Below, in pieces: positions 6,218 to 9,864 of a stretch of 9,864 nt of DNA; positions within the stretch are counted from its first letter, which is position 1; each line of letters opens with the position of its first letter. The notes beneath the pieces are model-generated. The model was not told the origin of the DNA. It did no database searches and saw only the letters and a program-made list of their open reading frames with translations. Position numbers and translations under genes: made by a program. The DNA lies in NCBI GenBank assembly GCA_937950385.1, contig CALFEA010000032.1:1-9864 (forward strand), written 5' to 3'. Origin of the DNA: an uncultured Altererythrobacter sp. GTDB taxonomy: Bacteria; Pseudomonadota; Alphaproteobacteria; Sphingomonadales; Sphingomonadaceae.

Positions 6218-6658
6218 TTAGGCAGACTTCTTGTTACGGCCGCGGCGTTGACCGGGCTTGCGGCCCAGACCGATTTTCTTCGCCAGATCGCGGCGGGTTT
6301 CCGCATAAGATGGGGCAACCAGCGGATAATCTGCTGGCAGATCCCACCGTGCTTTATATTCTTCGGGCGACATATTGTGTTCTGTCGACAAATGACGCTT
6401 GAGCATTTTCATGCGCTTGCCGCAGTCCAAACATACGACGTGATCGCGTTTGACGGATGAGCGTACAGAGACCGCAGGTTCCGGACGAATTTCTTCAGCC
6501 ACTTGCAATCCGCCCAGATCAGCCAGTGCTGTGTAAACATTACTGATCAAAGAAGGCACTTCATCGACGGTTACATTATTGTGACTAACATGCGCCGCGA
6601 CGATGTCTGACGTCAAAGTAATCAACGTCTCTTTCATTTCGATTTCGATCTCTTCCAT
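6218..6658 (-). CDS. mucR: MucR/Ros family zinc-finger transcriptional regulator
   Basis: This is a 146-aa MucR/Ros regulator, a family of alphaproteobacterial H-NS-like silencers that bind AT-rich DNA and control surface polysaccharide, motility and cell-cycle genes. The N-terminal part (about 8-55, MKETLITLTSDIVAAHVSHNNV onward) is the oligomerisation region. The single zinc finger has C76 and C79 in CLDC, then H89 and H94 (C-x2-C-x9-H-x4-H). The conserved MSPEEYKARWDLPADYPLVAPSYAETR follows, and a basic tail (RKPGQRRGRNKK) ends the protein. The ATG at 6656-6658 is chosen because AGGA lies 5 nt before it; the ATG four codons upstream (6668-6670) has no ribosome site and would itself contain that AGGA. 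MucR proteins usually repress their own promoter, and the AT-rich upstream gap fits this. Two hairpins separate it from fur. Confidence 0.95.
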   Translation of the reverse strand: MEEIEIEMKETLITLTSDIVAAHVSHNNVTVDEVPSLISNVYTALADLGGLQVAEEIRPEPAVSVRSSVKRDHVVCLDCGKRMKMLKRHLSTEHNMSPEEYKARWDLPADYPLVAPSYAETRRDLAKKIGLGRKPGQRRGRNKKSA

Positions 6659-6769
6659 GGAGTTCCTCATATTCTATTCGGATATTTCCGATGAACTCCA
6701 TTTCGCTTTTGATGCGACTTTTGCAACCTGAATGCGCTTCATTTTAGCAAATAAATGCACCATTTTGAC
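6659..6769 (-). promoter_or_regulatory. AT-rich region upstream of mucR, possible autoregulatory site
   Basis: This 111-bp gap between rimI and mucR is clearly richer in A and T than the flanking genes and contains several T-A steps. A 14-bp palindrome, TCGGA-TATT-TCCGA (6678-6691), lies about 20 bp upstream of the chosen mucR ATG. On the minus strand TAAAAT (6746-6741) could be a -10 element, but no good -35 is seen at the right distance. MucR family members bind AT-rich DNA and commonly repress themselves, so an autoregulated promoter here is a reasonable guess. Confidence 0.4.
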
Positions 6770-7273
6770 TTATATCGACAGTCCAAACGTAATGGCATCC
6801 ATTCGTTCACCATTGGAAAGTCTGTAATATTTGGGTCTTTTACCAATCGGTTGGAAGCCTATAGTGCGATATAGACTTTCAGCTGGATTGTTTGCTCGCA
6901 TTTCGAGGTAAATTCTTATCGCACCGCGTGCCTGTGCATCGCGAATCAATTGTTCGATCATTTTTCGGCCAAGCCCAGCGCCGCGTGATGTGGGTTTCAC
7001 GCCGATCAGCAGTAATTCTTCTTCGCCAGCGGTGTGACGCGATAGACAAAATCCGGCAATGTCACTGCCGGATGGCGGATCAATTATGCCTGATGCGCTG
7101 ATTACAATCACATGGGTGGTCGGCATTATGAGCGCATCGCTCACCTGACGGCGGTTCCATGCCTCGCCCCATGTCGGGTCAAAGGCGGTTTCCATCACCT
7201 CCATTATGTGATCGACAGTATCTTTCACGATTGGGCTTTCATGAAGACGGCTTTGCATCGGGTTCGCGGCCAT
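6770..7273 (-). CDS. rimI: GNAT N-acetyltransferase, RimI-like
   Basis: This is a GCN5-related N-acetyltransferase. In E. coli RimI acetylates the N-terminal alanine of ribosomal protein bS18, and its position directly after tsaB is the classic RimI context. The acetyl-CoA-binding motif A is VKPTSRGAGLGRKMIEQLI (residues 92-110, with R97-G98-A99-G100-L101-G102). The NNPAESLYRTIGFQPIGKRPKYY segment (128-150) matches the RimI C-terminal signature. FDPTWGEAWNRRQ (31-43) is the conserved N-terminal block. The start is uncertain. The longest frame overlaps tsaB by 35 nt, and neither Met1 nor Met6 (7256-7258) has a good ribosome site. A GTG at 7226-7228, giving a 152-aa protein, would lie just past the tsaB stop and fits the family length well. 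The end and identity are firm. Confidence 0.88.
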   Translation of the reverse strand: MAANPMQSRLHESPIVKDTVDHIMEVMETAFDPTWGEAWNRRQVSDALIMPTTHVIVISASGIIDPPSGSDIAGFCLSRHTAGEEELLLIGVKPTSRGAGLGRKMIEQLIRDAQARGAIRIYLEMRANNPAESLYRTIGFQPIGKRPKYYRLSNGERMDAITFGLSI

Positions 7274-7850
7274 AGATCGGGGTCAGATCATCGGTGATTA
7301 GCGCCTCTGGCAAAGACAGAACATGGCGCGCATCGGGGTGAGTTGTGGCCGCTGTGCCATGGCCGCGCGCGCACACCAATTCCTTGGCCATGGTTCCTGC
7401 GACGAAATCATGAACGGCATGAGCGGCGGCATCATGAGGGGGAAGGGTGACAGGCTCACTTTCGTGCATCCCATCTCCGTCAAAATCCTGACAAAAATAT
7501 TCGCCGTGACCGCCATGCATGGCAACGCTCAAAGGTTTTGCGGAATTTTCATGGCGAGCAGTGGCTGCGACGAGAGCCAAAGTGGGATAGCCAAATACTT
7601 TTGCATCCCAAGCAAAACCCAAAGCGCGCGCCGCCGCCAATCCAATCCGCACGCCAGTAAAACTGCCGGGGCCGCGTGACACCAGAATATGTTCCGCTTT
7701 GCCCTTGTCAGGCATATCGGCGATCAGCGGGATTAAGCGTTCGGCATGGCCGCGCCCCAATATCTCATGGAAATGGGCAATCAGCTCGCCATCATCAAAC
7801 AGAGCGATGGAGCAAGCCTGAGTGGCGCATTCTATCGCCAATTGGCGCAT
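7239..7850 (-). CDS. tsaB: tRNA threonylcarbamoyladenosine biosynthesis protein TsaB
   Basis: TsaB is the scaffold protein that, with TsaD and TsaE, transfers the threonylcarbamoyl group to A37 of ANN-decoding tRNAs (t6A). It belongs to the ASKHA fold but is not itself catalytic. The protein is 203 aa, within the usual bacterial range. The hallmark RGPGSFTGVRIGL lies at residues 59-71, preceded by GRGHAERLIPLI (32-43). The C-terminal half is variable and shorter than in E. coli. Its ATG is well supported by AAGGGGG 7 nt upstream. It begins 25 bp after the nfu stop, and its 3' end is overlapped by the longest rimI frame, so nfu-tsaB-rimI is probably one transcript. The other t6A genes are not in the window. 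Confidence 0.95.
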   Translation of the reverse strand: MRQLAIECATQACSIALFDDGELIAHFHEILGRGHAERLIPLIADMPDKGKAEHILVSRGPGSFTGVRIGLAAARALGFAWDAKVFGYPTLALVAATARHENSAKPLSVAMHGGHGEYFCQDFDGDGMHESEPVTLPPHDAAAHAVHDFVAGTMAKELVCARGHGTAATTHPDARHVLSLPEALITDDLTPIYGREPDAKPSS

Positions 7851-7875
7851 CGCTCAGCCCCCTTCAAAAAGGCGG

Positions 7876-8454
7876 TTAGGCCGCGCGCACTTCTTGCACT
7901 TCGGGGACGTAATGTTTCAGCAAGCCCTCGATGCCATGCTTCAATGTGGCGGTGGAGGATGGGCAACCCGAACACGCGCCTTGCAGCGTCAAGTAGACAA
8001 CGCCGTCTTTAAACCCGCGATAGGCAATATCGCCGCCATCGCCAGCAACCGCTGGGCGAACCCGCGTTTCCAAAAGTTCGTTGATTTGGGCAACCACTTC
8101 AGATTGCTCTGGGTCTTCCTCAAACAGCATTTCTGCCTCGGCGGGTACGGAAATACCGGCGGCAGTCGCTTCGTTAAAAAGCGGTGCTTCAGAGACGAAA
8201 TGATCGAGCAGAATAGCGACGACTTGCGGCTTTAGATCAGCCCAATTAACGCCCGGTGCAGCGGTGACGGATACAAAATCGCCGCCAAAGAAAACATTCA
8301 CTACCTCGCCCGTATCGTAAATCGCCTGAGCCAGCGGGCTGGCCTCTGCCGCCTCGGGCGTCGGAAATTCGCGCGTACCTGCAGGCATAACCTGCTGTCC
8401 GGGAAGGAATTTCAGGCTGGATGGGTTCGGTGTGGTTTCAGTCTCAATAAACAT
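7876..8454 (-). CDS. NifU/Nfu-type Fe-S cluster scaffold or carrier (NfuA-like)
   Basis: This is a two-domain Nfu protein that carries Fe-S clusters to target apoproteins. Using the ATG at 8452-8454 it has 192 aa: an N-terminal Nfu_N domain (about 1-88, MFIETETTPNPSSLKFLPGQ, then AAPGVNWADLKPQV) and a C-terminal NifU domain (about 118-188). The cluster-binding cysteines are C161 and C164 in ACSGCPSS, after VRPAVAGDGGDI. This layout is the mitochondrial and alphaproteobacterial Nfu1 type. The start is debatable. The ATG at 8506-8508 adds 18 residues and has GAAGGG 6 nt before it, while the family N-terminus matches 8454, which lacks a ribosome site. The shorter choice also leaves 90 bp for the divergent promoters facing the peptidase gene. 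It heads the nfu-tsaB-rimI cluster. Confidence 0.92.
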   Translation of the reverse strand: MFIETETTPNPSSLKFLPGQQVMPAGTREFPTPEAAEASPLAQAIYDTGEVVNVFFGGDFVSVTAAPGVNWADLKPQVVAILLDHFVSEAPLFNEATAAGISVPAEAEMLFEEDPEQSEVVAQINELLETRVRPAVAGDGGDIAYRGFKDGVVYLTLQGACSGCPSSTATLKHGIEGLLKHYVPEVQEVRAA

Positions 8455-8544
8455 GAGTTTTATGTAGGGGGGCGAGGGGCTTTCGGCAAGCTTGCGTGCA
8501 TCATTCACTATCCCTTCATCGGATTGCCTATTATAGTCCCCGCT
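8455..8544. promoter_or_regulatory. divergent promoter region between nfu and the M16 peptidase gene
   Basis: Both flanking genes read outward from this 90-bp stretch (36 bp if nfu starts at 8508), so two promoters are expected here. On the plus strand TATTAT (8529-8534) ends 10 nt before the peptidase ATG, which has no visible Shine-Dalgarno. On the minus strand CATAAA (8464-8459) lies just before the nfu ATG at 8454, which also lacks one. No matching -35 boxes are clear. A near-leaderless start on either side is possible but unproven. Confidence 0.35.
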
Positions 8545-9864
8545 ATGACATTGCTAAACCCTAGGTTGCTCGGGGCGCTTGGCGCCTTTTCCCTCGCCCT
8601 TACTCCATTCACCGCGCTGACCGCCCAAGATGCAGCCGAAGTGCCAGCTGCGGCGCCAGTGGAGCGCACACCGGCCGTTTTGCCAGCCAGCGCGCAAACA
8701 GGCGATGAGACACCGTGGATTTATGAGGGGTCCGATGTTCCGCGCGATCCCGATTGGACCTTTGGCGAAATGGACAATGGTCTGCGCTATGCCGTGCGCA
8801 AGAACCGCGTGCCGCCGGGTCAAATTTCCATCCGCATCCGCATTGATGCAGGCTCTTTGCATGAGAAAGACGCAGAGCGCGGCTTTGCCCATTTGCTTGA
8901 ACATTTGTCTTTCCGCGAAAGCAAATATCTGGGCCCAGCAGAAGCGATCCCGACTTGGCAGCGCCTTGGCGCAACCTTTGGCAGTGACACCAATGCAGAG
9001 ACCAGCCCAACGCATACAGTCTATAAGCTTGATCTGCCCAATGCCAGCAGGGCCGACATAGAAGAATCGTTCAAATTGCTGTCCGGCATGATCCGCGAGC
9101 CTGTACTTAGCCAAACCAATTTGGATGCTGAAATCCCGATTGTGCTGGCCGAAAAGCGCGAGCGCGGCGGGGCAGGGCAGCGCGTGAGCGAGGCAACCCG
9201 GGCGACATTGTTCGCAGGGCAATTGCTTGCCGAGCGATCACCGATTGGCACCGATGCAACATTGCGCGGGGCAAAAGCAGGCGCGATGCAGGCTTTTCAT
9301 GACCGCTGGTACCGACCTGAAAATACGGTAATTTCTATTGCCGGTGACGCAGATCCAGCGTTTCTTGCGCAGCTGATTGAGCAATGGTTTGCCGATTGGC
9401 AGGGCAAAGGCGCGACTACACCTGCGCCTGATTTCGGCGATCCGAAAGCGCCTGCAAATGCTGATCCAGCAAACCCCATTGGCGAGCTTAAAGTGCTGGT
9501 CGAACCTGACATGCCGCGCTCGCTCACTTACGGTGTGATGCGGCCATGGCGTCCGGTGCAGGACACGATTGTCTATAATGAAGGCCTGCTGCTCGATGCA
9601 GTCGCCCAAGCGATTATCAATCGCCGTTTGGAATCGCGGGCACGGGGCGGTGGCAGCTTCCTTTATGCGCAGGTTCAGCAAGACGATGTCTCGCGCTCTA
9701 CCGATGCGACCTTCGTCAGTTTCGCACCCTTGTCAGCGGATTGGCGCGATGCCCTAACCGATGTGCGCGGCGTGATTGCAGACGCGCTGGAAAACCCGCC
9801 GACACAGGAAGAGATTGACCGCGAAATTGCTGAATTCGATAGCATTTTCCAAAGCGAGTACGAG
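8545..9864 (+). CDS. secreted M16 (insulinase/pitrilysin) family zinc metallopeptidase, 3' end outside window
   Basis: The frame runs from ATG 8545 without a stop to the end of the window (440 codons), so the protein is incomplete. A signal peptide is visible: short polar start, hydrophobic stretch LLGALGAFSLALTPFTALTA, and likely cleavage near ALTA-QD (about residue 27), so it should act in the periplasm. A proline- and alanine-rich linker (about 31-55) leads to the first M16 domain. The inverted zinc motif HxxEH is H116-L-L-E119-H120 (FAHLLEHLSF), and the downstream acidic pair E196/E203 (EIPIVLAEKRER) fits the third zinc ligand. HDRWYRPENTVISIAGD (252-268) is the usual end of the catalytic half. 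An M16_C domain follows from about 312. The active site looks intact. Homologues are often 900 aa or more with a second inactive half, which would lie beyond the window. Confidence 0.92.
   Translation, partial: MTLLNPRLLGALGAFSLALTPFTALTAQDAAEVPAAAPVERTPAVLPASAQTGDETPWIYEGSDVPRDPDWTFGEMDNGLRYAVRKNRVPPGQISIRIRIDAGSLHEKDAERGFAHLLEHLSFRESKYLGPAEAIPTWQRLGATFGSDTNAETSPTHTVYKLDLPNASRADIEESFKLLSGMIREPVLSQTNLDAEIPIVLAEKRERGGAGQRVSEATRATLFAGQLLAERSPIGTDATLRGAKAGAMQAFHDRWYRPENTVISIAGDADPAFLAQLIEQWFADWQGKGATTPAPDFGDPKAPANADPANPIGELKVLVEPDMPRSLTYGVMRPWRPVQDTIVYNEGLLLDAVAQAIINRRLESRARGGGSFLYAQVQQDDVSRSTDATFVSFAPLSADWRDALTDVRGVIADALENPPTQEEIDREIAEFDSIFQSEYE

Noticed and set aside
6659..6670. MucR start at the ATG 6668-6670
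   Set aside because: No ribosome site precedes it, and the AGGA that would serve the next ATG (6656-6658) lies within those first codons.
8554..9222. A 222-codon minus-strand ORF opposite the M16 peptidase
   Set aside because: The plus-strand frame has a signal peptide and an intact HxxEH zinc motif, so the antisense frame is a shadow.
1..9864. Mobile elements, CRISPR arrays, tRNA or rRNA genes, defence or toxin-antitoxin systems
   Set aside because: I looked for transposase and integrase motifs, spaced direct repeats, tRNA-like cloverleaf signatures and composition breaks, and found none that hold up.

Overview
The window is a chromosomal housekeeping region of an alphaproteobacterium, most likely a member of the Sphingomonadales (Erythrobacteraceae-like). 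Several things point there: a Ros/MucR zinc-finger regulator, a Fur protein without the usual CxxC structural zinc site, a two-domain Nfu protein beginning with an ETETTPNPSSLKF-type motif, a GcvA-like LysR regulator and the gene order itself. Base composition and codon use look even throughout. I see no insertion sequence, phage gene, CRISPR array, tRNA or rRNA.

Left half, plus strand (1-4858): the 3' part of miaB, then phoH (ybeZ), an unrecognised 110-residue gene, ybeY, corC (ybeX) and a GcvA-type LysR regulator. This is the widely conserved miaB-phoH-ybeY-corC rRNA/tRNA maturation cluster. The unknown gene is joined to phoH by a GTGA overlap and to ybeY by an ATGA overlap, so the three are probably translationally coupled. 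No lnt gene, the usual follower of corC, lies between corC and the LysR gene.

Right half, minus strand (8454 down to 4868): nfu, tsaB, rimI, mucR, fur and plsC. nfu-tsaB-rimI are packed tightly. mucR follows after a 111-bp AT-rich gap. Two tandem hairpins, the second a good intrinsic-terminator candidate, separate mucR from fur. fur and plsC probably overlap slightly. The plus-strand block and this block converge, with only 9 bp between the LysR and plsC stop codons.

At 8545 a plus-strand gene divergent from nfu begins: a secreted M16 zinc peptidase, cut by the window end.

The shared theme is translation quality and metal homeostasis. MiaB (ms2i6A37) and TsaB (t6A37) both serve tRNA position 37. 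YbeY, PhoH and CorC are linked to rRNA and ribosome maturation. RimI acetylates a ribosomal protein. Nfu delivers Fe-S clusters of the kind MiaB needs, and Fur senses metal. No wholly new system is obvious. The best candidates for something undescribed are the unknown gene inside the phoH-ybeY operon, the tandem-hairpin and upstream-ORF leader of fur, and a probable inversion of the miaB-corC block relative to plsC.
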